A stretch of 64,000 nucleotides of DNA. Source: Bacteroidales bacterium UBA4179 (GTDB lineage Bacteria; Bacteroidota; Bacteroidia; Bacteroidales; Dysgonomonadaceae). Numbering within the stretch: the first letter of the stretch is position 1; every line of letters begins with the position of its first letter. The position numbers and the translations under genes were made by a program. The DNA is taken from assembly GCA_002381125.1 (NCBI GenBank), contig DFUT01000009.1:27830-91829 (forward strand). The letters run 5' to 3'. This document shows, one piece after another, positions 1 through 8,999 of the stretch. The notes beneath the pieces were generated by a model. It did not search any database. It was given only the letters and a program-made list of their open reading frames with translations, and had not been told where the DNA came from.

Positions 1-82
1 ACCCGGTGTTGTTGCTACCGAAACAATGATTTCGTTATGTCAGAGTATTAAAAGAGATGTGCCTATTACACAGGGGACGTAA
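1..82 (+). CDS. C-terminal end of an unidentified protein (cut by window edge)
   Basis: A reading frame enters from the left edge (first complete codon at base 2) and stops with TAA at 80-82, leaving 26 residues that include ETMISLCQSIKRDVPIT. The composition looks coding, and an intergenic stretch with a terminator follows. The tail loosely resembles the end of Gfo/Idh/MocA-type oxidoreductases, but it is too short to assign a function, and I do not. Confidence 0.45.
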   Translation, partial: PGVVATETMISLCQSIKRDVPITQGT

Positions 83-165
83 GAAAGAATCGTTTTTTAT
101 GTGATTCTTCGGCGTTGCTTTGTATGTGTCTTTTTCCGGAAGGGTATTTCGGTAAAGCATTCAAT

Positions 166-199
166 AAAAAAGCGAAAGTTGAACCAACTTTCGCTTTTT
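166..199. terminator. bidirectional Rho-independent terminator
   Basis: A perfect 10-bp stem (171-180 with 186-195) has a 5-base loop, an A run before it and a T run after it. It can end tRNA-Pro transcription on the minus strand and the partial gene on the plus strand. Confidence 0.8.
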
Positions 200-200
200 G

Positions 201-274
201 TCGGGATGAGGTGACTCGAACACCCGGCCTCCACGTCCCGAACGTGGCGCGCTAACCAACTGTGCTACATCCCG
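201..274 (-). tRNA. tRNA-Pro (anticodon CGG)
   Basis: Read on the minus strand, this 74-base sequence folds as a cloverleaf. The acceptor pair is CGGGATG/CATCCCG with discriminator A. The anticodon stem CCACG/CGTGG encloses loop TTCGGGA, giving anticodon CGG, and the T loop is TTCGAGT. The 3' CCA is not encoded. A terminator follows at 166-199 and a TATCTTTG promoter element precedes it at 289-296. Confidence 0.96.
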
Positions 275-288
275 AGCTTTTGGGAAGG

Positions 289-296
289 CAAAGATA
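289..296 (-). promoter_or_regulatory. -7 element for tRNA-Pro
   Basis: TATCTTTG on the minus strand matches the Bacteroidetes TAnnTTTG box and lies 14 bases upstream of the tRNA. No clear TTTG -33 box is visible. Confidence 0.5.
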
Positions 297-335
297 CTTA
301 TTTTTTGCAGAAAAACGATAAAAATTGCGCGGAAG

Positions 336-368
336 TTGTGCATCGAATAATAAAATCTGTTATATTTG
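336..368 (+). promoter_or_regulatory. promoter for tRNA-Gly
   Basis: TTG at 336-338 and TATATTTG at 361-368 are separated by 22 bases. The -7 box ends 11 bases before the tRNA. Confidence 0.55.
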
Positions 369-379
369 CAAAATGAAAT

Positions 380-452
380 GCGGCAATAGCTCAGTCGGTA
401 GAGCATTAGCTTCCCAAGCTAAGGGTCGCGAGTTCGAGTCTCGTTTGCCGCT
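380..452 (+). tRNA. tRNA-Gly (anticodon CCC)
   Basis: A 73-base cloverleaf: acceptor GCGGCAA/TTGCCGC with discriminator T, anticodon stem TTAGC/GCTAA around loop TTCCCAA (anticodon CCC), and T loop TTCGAGT. CCA is not encoded. A promoter lies directly upstream and a terminator follows at 466-502. Confidence 0.96.
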
Positions 453-465
453 CGACGAATTTTTT

Positions 466-502
466 CCGCCTTACGGCTTCGTTTGCCGTTGGGCGGTTTT
501 TT
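466..502 (+). terminator. terminator after tRNA-Gly
   Basis: Nested stem CCGCC/GGCGG (466-470 with 492-496) with an inner ACGGC/GCCGT stem, then a run of six T. Confidence 0.75.
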
Positions 503-648
503 ATTTAAGTTGCAGCCAACAATCTTTTTTCATGTATTTTTTCAATCCCGAAAAACGACCTTGCGTTGGCTAATTTCACCCCATTCCATACATCGCCGGC
601 TTCTGCAACGAAAATGGCAAAGGATTTCCCTATTTTATGTGTTTTCGC

Positions 649-678
649 TTGTAGTTAATTTGTTATTGTGTAACTTTG
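649..678 (+). promoter_or_regulatory. promoter for tRNA-Ser(CGA)
   Basis: TTG at 649-651, 19 bases, then TAACTTTG at 671-678, ending 21 bases before the tRNA. The DNA from 503 to 648 shows no gene or other signal. Confidence 0.65.
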
Positions 679-699
679 CATCGTCTTTGGTGAAAATAA

Positions 700-786
700 G
701 GAAAGCTGCCGGAGTGGCTGAACGGGCTTGACTCGAAATCAAGTGTACGGGTTACCGTACCGGGGGTTCGAATCCCTCGCTTTCCG
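700..786 (+). tRNA. tRNA-Ser (anticodon CGA)
   Basis: An 87-base class II tRNA with a long variable arm. Acceptor GGAAAGC/GCTTTCC has discriminator G, anticodon stem CTTGA/TCAAG encloses loop CTCGAAA (anticodon CGA), and the T arm has GGTTCGAATCC. CCA is not encoded. Confidence 0.96.
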
Positions 787-812
787 CTAATAATACTACA
801 CTATAAATACCG

Positions 813-836
813 AACGCGAGTGATATTGCGTTTTTT
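813..836 (+). terminator. weak terminator after tRNA-Ser(CGA)
   Basis: A short AACGC/GCGTT stem (813-817 with 828-832) is followed by six T. It overlaps the mutL stop codon on the opposite strand. Confidence 0.45.
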
Positions 837-2679
837 ATCGAGACGACTTCATTTTTTTTGCAATCTCTTCATCGCTTATCAGTGAGACAATAGGATGCCC
901 ATCGGGACTGTAGTTGGGTATGCGGCAAGCAAAAAGCCGATTGATGAGGTGCGACATTTCTTCAGGAGTTAGGGTCCTGCCATAGGGAATTGCAGCGAGG
1001 TGAGCAAGCGAAAGTGCAATTGATTCTTGAATTTCCGATTTTACATCCAGTGCGGTTTCCATACTTTTTTCTATGATGGATCGAATTAGCGATATCGGGT
1101 CCGATGAAGCTATTTCAGAAGGAATTCCCTGAATGGCAAACGAGTGATTGCCTAAACTGTTTAATTCGAATCCTACGGCTTGAAGGTCTTCTGCAATTGA
1201 AGATAATGTTGCGGCTTCCGATGGCGATAATTCGATGATTTCGGGAAAAAGTACCCGTTGTGAAACGCCTTTTTTATTTTTAATTTGTTCCAAAAAAGTA
1301 TCAAAAAGAATGCGGATGTGTGCTCGATGTTGATCAATAATCATCAATCCCGATTTAACGGAAGTGAGGATATATTTTTGTTTGTATTGGTAGTGGTCGG
1401 GTAGAATTTCGGTATCGGCATTTTCATTTTCGGAAGAATGAAATAACCCCGTGTTTGTATTTGCCAATGGATCAACTTGTGCCTCTGTTGGTTTTTCTTT
1501 TTTGAATCCTCGATAAAGGGTTTCCCAGTCGAAGTGAGGGAGAGAATTGGGGTGTGTATTTCTTTGTATGGTATGAAAAGGGTTATAGTTGGGGTTTATA
1601 TTTACTTTGGGCATTGGCGCGGGTTTCGATTCGTCATAAATGGGAATTTCTATCGCATCTTCTCTGTCGAAATCGAGGGGAGGCAAAGCATTGAATTTGC
1701 CTAAGGCTTCTTTTACGGTTACCATAAGGATTTGCCAAAGGGCTTGTTCGTTTTCGAATTTTACTTCGGTTTTTGTAGGGTGAATGTTAACATCGAGCGA
1801 TGAGGGGTCAACTTCAAAATAGATGAAATAATCGGGGTTTTTATTGGGAGGAAGTAGAGGTTCAAAAGCAGTCATTACTGCGCGATGGAAATAAGGATGA
1901 CGAATAAAACGTCCATTGACGAAGAAGAATTGGTTTGCACGACTTTTTTTGGCACTCTCGGGTTTGGTAACGTAGCCATGAATTTTTCCCAATGTCGTTT
2001 CCTCGTTGATCTCGATCAATTGTTGATTGATGTTTTTTCCCACCAGTTGTACAATTCGTTTACGAAGAACTTCGGGTGGTAGTTGCAGTGTCTGAATGTC
2101 GTTTTCGATTAGCGAAAATTCGATGTCGGGATTTGCCAATACGAGGCGCTCTATTTCCATGAGAATGTTCCTTCGTTCCGATTCGTTGGATTTAAGGAAT
2201 TTTCGGCGAGCAGGTACGTTGAAAAAAATGTTCTTGACCGAAATGATCGTTCCTTTCGCACATGAGATAGCTTCTTGTTCTTCTACTTTCGATCCCGAGA
2301 TCGACAACCGTGTGCCTATTTCGTCTTCTTCTTTGCGGGTTTTTACCTCTACCTGTGAAATGGCGGCAATTGATGGCAACGCTTCTCCACGAAAGCCCAT
2401 CGTGGTGAGCGAAAAAAGATCGTCCACCTTCTGTATTTTGGAGGTAGCATGGCGCTCGAAAGCCATTCGTGCATCGGTAGCCGACATTCCCTTGCCATTG
2501 TCGATTACCTGAATGAGCGTTTTACCGGCATTTTTTATGACAATCTGAATTTGGGTGGCTCCTGCATCGATGGAATTTTCAACAAGTTCTTTAACAACCG
2601 ATGCCGGTCGTTGAATAACTTCCCCCGCCGCAATCTGATTAGCTATGGAATCGGGTAGGAGATGGATAATATCAGGCAT
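835..2679 (-). CDS. mutL: DNA mismatch repair protein MutL
   Basis: MutL couples MutS mismatch recognition to later repair steps. The 614-residue protein starts MPDIIHLLPDSIANQIAAGE, as MutL proteins do. The N-terminal GHKL ATPase (about residues 1-330) carries the LVENSIDAG, DNGKGM and GFRGEAL motifs and the TKTEVKFEN strand. A variable linker leads to the dimerisation domain (about 430-614). That domain aligns with endonuclease-type MutL proteins, but the metal motifs differ: DQHRAHIRILFD at about 449-460 replaces DQHAxxExxxxE, and SPDGHP at about 591 replaces CPHGRP. Nicking activity may therefore be lost. It is the second gene after a promoter at 3050-3080, 21 bases behind a small membrane-protein gene. 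The MutL call is secure; the endonuclease point is inference. Confidence 0.97.
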   Translation of the reverse strand: MPDIIHLLPDSIANQIAAGEVIQRPASVVKELVENSIDAGATQIQIVIKNAGKTLIQVIDNGKGMSATDARMAFERHATSKIQKVDDLFSLTTMGFRGEALPSIAAISQVEVKTRKEEDEIGTRLSISGSKVEEQEAISCAKGTIISVKNIFFNVPARRKFLKSNESERRNILMEIERLVLANPDIEFSLIENDIQTLQLPPEVLRKRIVQLVGKNINQQLIEINEETTLGKIHGYVTKPESAKKSRANQFFFVNGRFIRHPYFHRAVMTAFEPLLPPNKNPDYFIYFEVDPSSLDVNIHPTKTEVKFENEQALWQILMVTVKEALGKFNALPPLDFDREDAIEIPIYDESKPAPMPKVNINPNYNPFHTIQRNTHPNSLPHFDWETLYRGFKKEKPTEAQVDPLANTNTGLFHSSENENADTEILPDHYQYKQKYILTSVKSGLMIIDQHRAHIRILFDTFLEQIKNKKGVSQRVLFPEIIELSPSEAATLSSIAEDLQAVGFELNSLGNHSFAIQGIPSEIASSDPISLIRSIIEKSMETALDVKSEIQESIALSLAHLAAIPYGRTLTPEEMSHLINRLFACRIPNYSPDGHPIVSLISDEEIAKKMKSSR

Positions 2680-2700
2680 GACTCAACTATTCCGCAGTTT

Positions 2701-3030
2701 TTAGCTTAAAATCCAAAAAAAGAAAATACCCAATAAAATAACGAGTATCACAATGAGTAACCCGTTATTGGAGAGAAATGAATTTTTCCCTGCTTCTTCG
2801 CGTTCTTTGCGGCGCTTGAGGTGTTTGGTCTGAGAAAAAAATTCCCCCCGGATTTCTTCTGCTTGATGACGCTCCTTTTCTTCGGGAGTTAAAGCATTCA
2901 TATCTTTTTTAATCTCGTAGATGCGTCGATTTAGTTTCTCCACTCGTTCTTCTTCGACGGGATCAAAAAGGATGGGTTTATAATTATATTGGCGGGGTTT
3001 TCGGTTGTTGTAAAAAAAGAATAATCCCAT
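2701..3030 (-). CDS. small C-terminally anchored membrane protein, conserved hypothetical
   Basis: A 109-residue protein with a basic, Tyr-rich start, a strongly charged and probably helical middle (about residues 25-85, many E, K and R) and one hydrophobic segment at the very end (about 88-108). It has no signal peptide, so it looks tail-anchored with the charged part in the cytoplasm. I recognise no domain. It lies 21 bases before mutL, has its own promoter at 3050-3080, and is probably co-transcribed with mutL. A link to repair is not implied by the sequence. Confidence 0.75.
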   Translation of the reverse strand: MGLFFFYNNRKPRQYNYKPILFDPVEEERVEKLNRRIYEIKKDMNALTPEEKERHQAEEIRGEFFSQTKHLKRRKEREEAGKNSFLSNNGLLIVILVILLGIFFFWILS

Positions 3031-3049
3031 AAATTGTTTCTGTTTTGTG

Positions 3050-3080
3050 CAAATTTATAAAAAGAACATTACACTGGCAA
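3050..3080 (-). promoter_or_regulatory. promoter for the small membrane protein and mutL
   Basis: On the minus strand, TTG (3078-3080), 20 bases, then TAAATTTG (3050-3057), 19 bases before the start codon. The element lies between the OstA-like gene and this pair, so the pair need not depend on read-through. Confidence 0.65.
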
Positions 3081-3090
3081 TAGTGTGCTA

Positions 3091-4725
3091 TTAATCAATT
3101 TCTTCCTCTCTAACGAAACGTCGTGGAGGAATTATATTTTCCGAATCTTTGCGTTTAACCTTCCTAAATATATCGTCTTTATTTATTGGACGCAAGTAAT
3201 CCAGCCAAACAAAGCCTTTCAGTGTTTTATCTTCGGGAGAGGTTTGGCTCAAGGGCGTAGTTACCCCCTTGATAGATGACCATAATTTCAGTTTTTCGAG
3301 TTTATTGTCTGCGATATCCATCGACAAGAAAGGACTTTCCGTTTTATTTATTCCGATGATTGTACTGTCTTTTTCCATTAAATAATATAACGATTCGGCA
3401 CTCCCATCTACCAGGACATGACGCATTTCTCCATCGAGGAACGAGACAGTCATATTTCGTCCCTTTAACTGATTATACTGATCTTCTACCGGTCTTTTTT
3501 GAATGCTGAATGCGTAATTTCTCACATAGGCTTTTTCGATGGTGCTGTCATTTAAAAGTACATCGATTCGATCGCCCATCACCTGATTGTCTTCGTTCCA
3601 GATCACCGGATCGTTTTTCATGTAAATGGTGGAATCATTCGAGACATAATGCATTGTATCACAAACTCCTTGTAAATCCACCCGATAGAATCGTGCATTT
3701 GGATAGGCCTGCATTTCCCTTCCCAGTGAATCGGTAATCATTTTCAAGGTATCGGCATGTATATAAAGGCTGTCTTTTTGCGAATATTCGATAGCGTGTG
3801 CGGAGTCGGTTGCGAGCGCAAATTCCGTTTTTTCGTTATAATATCCGTAATTGCCTTTGAGAATAACCTTTTTGATCGTATCCTGAAGGAACATATTTCC
3901 ATATACTTCCGCAATTCCGTTTTTTCGATTGTAATAAATGGTATCTCCTATAAGTATCTGTGTGCTGTCTTTGTTGATCACTTGAGAACGATCCAGCAAT
4001 TGGCAATCGTCTGTTTCCGTGTTATACCAACCTCGGGTAGTATAAATATACCCGCTATCGGAAACAAGGACAGATGGCCCCATAATACCGGCAATTTTGG
4101 TTTCCGTGTTGTATTTAAGCGTTTCGGTATATAATGTAAAATCCGGATTTATCAGTTTTACGTTTTCTTTGAATAATGCTTCTTTGCTGTCGGGACTGTA
4201 TTGTCCCCAAATTGAGGTTAATTCGTTTTCTTCATCAACCAGCATACCGCCATCGAAGTAATAACTGATATTTTCCAGCCGGTCGTAATTCAGACTGTCG
4301 GTAAACAGGGTTGCTTGAGGGTTTTCCATCCGTACATTCTCGCGAAGTCGCGCCAATCTTCGGTTGCCGTCGTAATGAAGGTAATTTCCGTATACAAAAA
4401 TAGTATCGCCTTGTTCCATTCGCACGTTGCTGAACGCTTCGAAAATATTTTCCCGCTCATACCAATAGGCACTGTCACAATACATGAATGCTCCTTCGTG
4501 GTATAATATGACATTGTCCTTGAGGATTTGGGCATCGAAATTTTTTCTTTTATATAGCATGTCGGCATGCTTGAGCTCGATGATCTTTATATTGGAATTC
4601 GACGTTGATTGCGTTGGTGGCGGTTGTTGGGCATGTATACCGGCTATAAGGATAAAAAATATACCTGTTGCTGCAAAGACAATTGTCGAAGGGAATGTTT
4701 TCAGATGTTTTTTATTTTTTTTCAT
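3091..4725 (-). CDS. OstA/LptA-like organic solvent tolerance domain protein
   Basis: A 544-residue exported protein; the N-terminal hydrophobic stretch after KKNKKH ends at about residue 33 (GIHAQ), which fits a signal peptide. The rest is a series of short beta strands with recurring patterns (YCDSAYWYERENIF, GNYLHYDGNRRLARL, LFTDSLNYDRLENI), typical of OstA/LptA beta-jellyroll domains that carry lipopolysaccharide across the periplasm. It is much longer than Escherichia coli LptA (185 residues), as is usual for the OstA-like family in Bacteroidetes. It follows surA by 22 bases, so the two probably share a transcript. Together with the LptE and LptD-like genes further along, it points to a Lpt pathway. 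Exact role is inferred. Confidence 0.85.
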   Translation of the reverse strand: MKKNKKHLKTFPSTIVFAATGIFFILIAGIHAQQPPPTQSTSNSNIKIIELKHADMLYKRKNFDAQILKDNVILYHEGAFMYCDSAYWYERENIFEAFSNVRMEQGDTIFVYGNYLHYDGNRRLARLRENVRMENPQATLFTDSLNYDRLENISYYFDGGMLVDEENELTSIWGQYSPDSKEALFKENVKLINPDFTLYTETLKYNTETKIAGIMGPSVLVSDSGYIYTTRGWYNTETDDCQLLDRSQVINKDSTQILIGDTIYYNRKNGIAEVYGNMFLQDTIKKVILKGNYGYYNEKTEFALATDSAHAIEYSQKDSLYIHADTLKMITDSLGREMQAYPNARFYRVDLQGVCDTMHYVSNDSTIYMKNDPVIWNEDNQVMGDRIDVLLNDSTIEKAYVRNYAFSIQKRPVEDQYNQLKGRNMTVSFLDGEMRHVLVDGSAESLYYLMEKDSTIIGINKTESPFLSMDIADNKLEKLKLWSSIKGVTTPLSQTSPEDKTLKGFVWLDYLRPINKDDIFRKVKRKDSENIIPPRRFVREEEID

Positions 4726-4747
4726 TGTTGACGAAAGATCCGATACC

Positions 4748-6115
4748 TTATTTTATCCATCCCGGGTATTTAAAGTCGCAATTCTTCCATGCAGGATCAA
4801 TGCGCACATATGTGTTTTTTATTTTTTCGCGCAACCATTGATCTATCATTTCTTGCCTGCGGGCATTTTCCGCTAGTGTTTTTATAATTTGATAGTCGTT
4901 GTTGAGATTGGCTTTGTGCCCCTCGATGCGGTTAGTTACTTTTACTATTGCGGCAACCTGTTTTCCGTTTTTATTGAGCATGATGAAGGGATCGGATATT
5001 TCGCCTACTTTCATGTTGCCGATTACGTTTGCAATATCTTGATTGAGTTCGTCCAATTGAAAACGGGATGTGCCATAGTAGTTGCTCTGACGGTTGGAAT
5101 TTACCATGATACCCTTATTGTTGCGGGTGTCTTTGTCGTCAGATAAGAATGTTGCCGCTTCTTCAAATGTAAATTTCTTTTCTTCAATAGCGGTTTTAAC
5201 GGAGTCGAGTCGAAGGAGCGCTTTATCCAATTCTTCTTTAGGAACTTTGGGTTTTAACAAAATATGTCGGAAATTGGCTCTATCTCCTCTTCTTTCGATG
5301 AGTTGAATGATATGGAATCCGTATTCGGTTTCCACAATGTTCGAAACCTTATTCGGATCATTCAATGAGAACGCAACGTTTGCAAACTCGGGCACGAATG
5401 AAGTGCGATCGGAAAAACCCAATTCACCCCCTCTTACTGCAGATGCCGGGTCTTCGGAATAAAGCAGAGCCAATGTTGAAAAATCGGCTTTGCCGCTGGT
5501 TATTTGTTCGGTAAAATCGCGTAAACGTGCTTTTACCGCATCAATTTCGCTCAAAGGAACAGTAGGGTTTGCCGTTATGATTTGCACTTCTACTGTCGTA
5601 GGGATGAAAGGAATGCTGTCCGGTGAGAGTTTGTTGTAGAATTTGCGTATTTCCGACGGAGACAAGTTGACTTCCCCGAATCGTTTTTGCTGAACGCCCT
5701 GAATAAGTTGACCCTCACGAACCATTCTACGCGTATCTTCACGAATGGAGCTCATATCCTTCTGAAAATATTCCTCTACTTTCTCTGCCGAACCAATATT
5801 GGCAATGTATTCATTTATATACAGCTCGGCTATTCGATTTACTTCGCCTTCTTCAACATTGATGCTATCCAATTTGGCTTGGTCGAGGAACAATTTGTTT
5901 ACGGCCAATTGTTCAGGTATAAAACAATAAGGATCGCCATCGATTCGTTGATTTTGCATAAGCAATTCTTTGCGATATTCTTCAACTTCCGATTTCAGGA
6001 TAGCCTCATCGCCTACTACCCAGACAATTTCATCAATGATGTTGTTTTGTGAAATGATGTGTTGAGTAGCAAATAATGCAATGAATAGAAAAAATATCTT
6101 TATCACTTGTTTCAT
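4748..6115 (-). CDS. surA: periplasmic peptidyl-prolyl isomerase/chaperone, SurA type
   Basis: A 455-residue protein with a clear signal peptide (hydrophobic residues 4-19, then the HIISQ region). An N-terminal chaperone helix region starts with IIDEIVWVVGDEAILKSEV, the SurA signature. Two PpiC-type parvulin domains follow (about 175-280 with GGELGFSDR and YGFHIIQL, and about 282-395), then a C-terminal helix that would pack on the N-terminal domain. SurA escorts unfolded outer-membrane proteins, including LptD, to the assembly machinery. The start has an AAGGAG Shine-Dalgarno about ten bases upstream. The second parvulin domain is less conserved and may be inactive. Confidence 0.9.
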   Translation of the reverse strand: MKQVIKIFFLFIALFATQHIISQNNIIDEIVWVVGDEAILKSEVEEYRKELLMQNQRIDGDPYCFIPEQLAVNKLFLDQAKLDSINVEEGEVNRIAELYINEYIANIGSAEKVEEYFQKDMSSIREDTRRMVREGQLIQGVQQKRFGEVNLSPSEIRKFYNKLSPDSIPFIPTTVEVQIITANPTVPLSEIDAVKARLRDFTEQITSGKADFSTLALLYSEDPASAVRGGELGFSDRTSFVPEFANVAFSLNDPNKVSNIVETEYGFHIIQLIERRGDRANFRHILLKPKVPKEELDKALLRLDSVKTAIEEKKFTFEEAATFLSDDKDTRNNKGIMVNSNRQSNYYGTSRFQLDELNQDIANVIGNMKVGEISDPFIMLNKNGKQVAAIVKVTNRIEGHKANLNNDYQIIKTLAENARRQEMIDQWLREKIKNTYVRIDPAWKNCDFKYPGWIK

Positions 6116-6203
6116 ATAAATTTTCTCCTTTGAAATTGTAATGTAAAAATAAAGATAATATCATTAATAGCCAAATCGTTTGATAGTTAAAAAGCGTATA
6201 AAA

Positions 6204-8945
6204 TCATTCTTCTTCCAAGGTTGCTTGTGCTGCTGCCAATCGAGCTATGGGTACACGATAGGGAGAACACGAGACATAATCCAATCCTACTTTATGGCAG
6301 AACTTTATCGATGTAGGTTCGCCTGCATGCTCACCGCAAATACCGCATTTGAGATCGTGACGTGTTTTACGTCCGCGAGCAACTGCTATTTCAACAAGTT
6401 CTCCGACTCCGGTTTGATCGATAACGGTAAAAGGATCTTGCTTTAGAATACCTTTTTTTATGTATAGGGGCAAAAACTTACCGGAGTCGTCGCGACTGTA
6501 TCCAAAGGTCATTTGCGTAAGGTCGTTGGTTCCGAATGAGAAAAATTCGGCACTGTTGGCTATTTCATTTGCAGTGAGAGCAGCACGAGGTACTTCAATC
6601 ATTGTGCCAATTTTATAATCGATTGAGTCTCCTTTTTCGGCAAATACCATTTTCGCTGTTTGTTCAATTACCGCCTTTTGAGCATCGAATTCGGTTGCAA
6701 TACTGGTAAGAGGAACCATGATTTCGGGGATTACTTCAATGCCTTTTTTCTTCAGTTCCAGTGCTGCTTCGAGAATAGCTCGGGTTTGCGTTTCAGTGAT
6801 TTCGGGATAAAGTATGCCTACACGACAACCACGCAGTCCCAGCATGGGATTTGCTTCGAGCATGCTGTTTACACGAGCGCGTACTTCTTCATAAGGGAGA
6901 TTCATGATTTTAGCCATTTCTCGTTGACCCGATTCGTCGTGAGGAACAAATTCGTGTAAGGGAGGGTCTAATAGACGAATGGTAACCGGCAACCCGTTCA
7001 TAACTTTGAAAATCTCCATAAAATCGTTTCGTTGGAGAGGCAATAGTTTAGACAAGGCTTTGCGACGGCCGGTTTCGTCTTTGGCGAGAATCATTTCGCG
7101 CATACTTTTGATTTTATCCCCTTCGAAAAACATGTGTTCCGTGCGACAAAGTCCGATACCGCAAGCGCCAAATTGGAGTCCAATTGCAGCATCGTGCGGG
7201 GTGTCGGCATTCTGGCGTACTTTCAGTCGTGCATATTTATCGGCAAGTTCCATGAGTTCGGCGAAATAACCGGTTATTTCGGCTTCTCTTGTTGGAATTT
7301 TCCCTTCGTAAACATATCCTGTAGAACCGTCAAGCGAAATCCAGTCACCTTCTTTTAAGGTACGGTTTTTCACCGAAAGTGTTTTTGTTTTATAGTCGAT
7401 AATTAGATCGTTGGCTGCCGAAACGCAACATTTACCCATTCCGCGGGCTACTACTGCTGCATGCGAAGTCATACCGCCACGTGCGGTAAGGATCCCTTCG
7501 GCAACATTCATGCCTCGAAGATCTTCCGGAGAAGTTTCTATACGGCAGAGAATTACTTTTTTGCCCTCGTTGTGCCACCTTTCCGCATCTTCAGGATGAA
7601 AAACGATTTGTCCTGTTGCGGCTCCGGGCGATGCGGGTAACCCCGAAGTGAGAATGGTGGCTTTTTTTAGAGCTTCTTCATCGAACACGGGATGGAGCAA
7701 TTCATTCAGTTTTTCGGGGTCGCAACGTTTGATTGCCGTCTTTTCATCGATATATCCCTGATGAAACATGTCGATCGCAATTCTTACCATTGCAGTGCCG
7801 GTACGTTTTCCTGCGCGGGTTTGCAGTATCCATAGTTTACCTTGTTGGATGGTAAATTCAATATCCTGCATGTCCTTGAAATATTCTTCGAGTTTTTGCT
7901 CAATCTCGAAAAGCTCATTGGCGCATTCCGGCATTGTTTCTTCAAGAGATGGATATTTCAATGCCCGCTCTTCTTCCGAAATTCCTTGTAATTTTGCCCA
8001 TCGGCGGGAGCCTTCGAGTGTAATCTGTAATGGTGTACGGATGCCGGCTACGACATCTTCGCCTTGTGCATTGATCAGGTACTCGCCGGTGAAAATATCT
8101 TCTCCGGTAGCAGGATCGCGTGTAAAAGCGACGCCTGTGGCCGAAGTATTTCCCATGTTTCCGAAAACCATAGCTTGTACATTGACGGCAGTTCCCCATT
8201 CATCGGGGATATTGTTTAGCTTTCGATAAAGAACAGCCCGCTCGTTTTTCCAACTATCGAATACGGCAATAATAGCTTCCCAAAGTTGTTCCCATGGATC
8301 TTGAGGAAAATCTTTTCCGGTATTTTTTTTGACGGCTTCTTTGAATTGGGCGACTAATGTTTTCAGATCATCAACGGTTAGTTCCGTATCTTGTTTAATT
8401 CCTTTTGAAGTTTTCAATTTTTCCAGTATTTCTTCAAAGGGATCAATATCTTCTTTGTTTTGGGGTTTCATGCCCAGTACCACATCTCCATACATTTGTA
8501 CAAAACGGCGGTATGAATCCCATGCAAAACGTTCGTTGTTCCATTTTTTTGCAATACCTTCAACGATATCGTCATTTATTCCCAAATTGAGTATGGTGTC
8601 CATCATTCCCGGCATAGAAGCACGTGCGCCTGAACGTACCGATACCAAACAGGGATTTTCTTTATCGCCAAACTTGGTGTTTGTAATAGATTCAATGTGG
8701 GCTATACCTTTTTCGATTTCCGGTTTCAATAATTCGACAATGCGTTTTTTCCCTAATTTGTAATACTCGATACATACTTCGGTGGTAATGGTGAAACCGG
8801 GTGGAACAGGAAGTCCGATCAAATTCATTTCGGCCAAATTGGCTCCCTTGCCGCCGAGCAAGTCTTTCATGTCGGCACGACCTTCAGCAGCTCCGTTACC
8901 GAAGGTGTAAACTCTCTTTTTTGTTTGATTTTGAGTATTTTCCAT
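6204..8945 (-). CDS. ppdK: pyruvate, phosphate dikinase
   Basis: Interconverts pyruvate, ATP and phosphate with phosphoenolpyruvate, AMP and diphosphate. The 913-residue protein has the N-terminal ATP-grasp domain (VYTFGNGAAEGRADMKDLLG, then LGGKGANLAEM), the swivelling phosphohistidine domain with GGMTSHAAVVARGMGKCC (catalytic His about 495), and the C-terminal PEP/pyruvate-binding barrel ending in CGICGEHAGEP and SCSPYRVPIARLAAAQ. I chose the ATG at 8945 (MENTQNQ) because the 18-codon extension to 8999 does not resemble the family and touches the upstream gene's stop codon. It follows the DUF4296 gene by 54 bases; no convincing promoter lies between them. The gene serves glycolysis or gluconeogenesis in many anaerobes. 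Confidence 0.97.
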   Translation of the reverse strand: MENTQNQTKKRVYTFGNGAAEGRADMKDLLGGKGANLAEMNLIGLPVPPGFTITTEVCIEYYKLGKKRIVELLKPEIEKGIAHIESITNTKFGDKENPCLVSVRSGARASMPGMMDTILNLGINDDIVEGIAKKWNNERFAWDSYRRFVQMYGDVVLGMKPQNKEDIDPFEEILEKLKTSKGIKQDTELTVDDLKTLVAQFKEAVKKNTGKDFPQDPWEQLWEAIIAVFDSWKNERAVLYRKLNNIPDEWGTAVNVQAMVFGNMGNTSATGVAFTRDPATGEDIFTGEYLINAQGEDVVAGIRTPLQITLEGSRRWAKLQGISEEERALKYPSLEETMPECANELFEIEQKLEEYFKDMQDIEFTIQQGKLWILQTRAGKRTGTAMVRIAIDMFHQGYIDEKTAIKRCDPEKLNELLHPVFDEEALKKATILTSGLPASPGAATGQIVFHPEDAERWHNEGKKVILCRIETSPEDLRGMNVAEGILTARGGMTSHAAVVARGMGKCCVSAANDLIIDYKTKTLSVKNRTLKEGDWISLDGSTGYVYEGKIPTREAEITGYFAELMELADKYARLKVRQNADTPHDAAIGLQFGACGIGLCRTEHMFFEGDKIKSMREMILAKDETGRRKALSKLLPLQRNDFMEIFKVMNGLPVTIRLLDPPLHEFVPHDESGQREMAKIMNLPYEEVRARVNSMLEANPMLGLRGCRVGILYPEITETQTRAILEAALELKKKGIEVIPEIMVPLTSIATEFDAQKAVIEQTAKMVFAEKGDSIDYKIGTMIEVPRAALTANEIANSAEFFSFGTNDLTQMTFGYSRDDSGKFLPLYIKKGILKQDPFTVIDQTGVGELVEIAVARGRKTRHDLKCGICGEHAGEPTSIKFCHKVGLDYVSCSPYRVPIARLAAAQATLEEE

Positions 8946-8999
8946 ACTAATCGAATTGTTTGATGATGTTTTATTGATAAAGAAAACACAAGTATACAA

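Noticed and set aside
7768..8229. 153-codon open frame opposite ppdK
   Set aside because: Ser/Pro/Cys-rich reverse-strand translation of a certain gene.
8946..8999. 18-codon extension of ppdK to 8999
   Set aside because: Not family-like; abuts the upstream stop codon.
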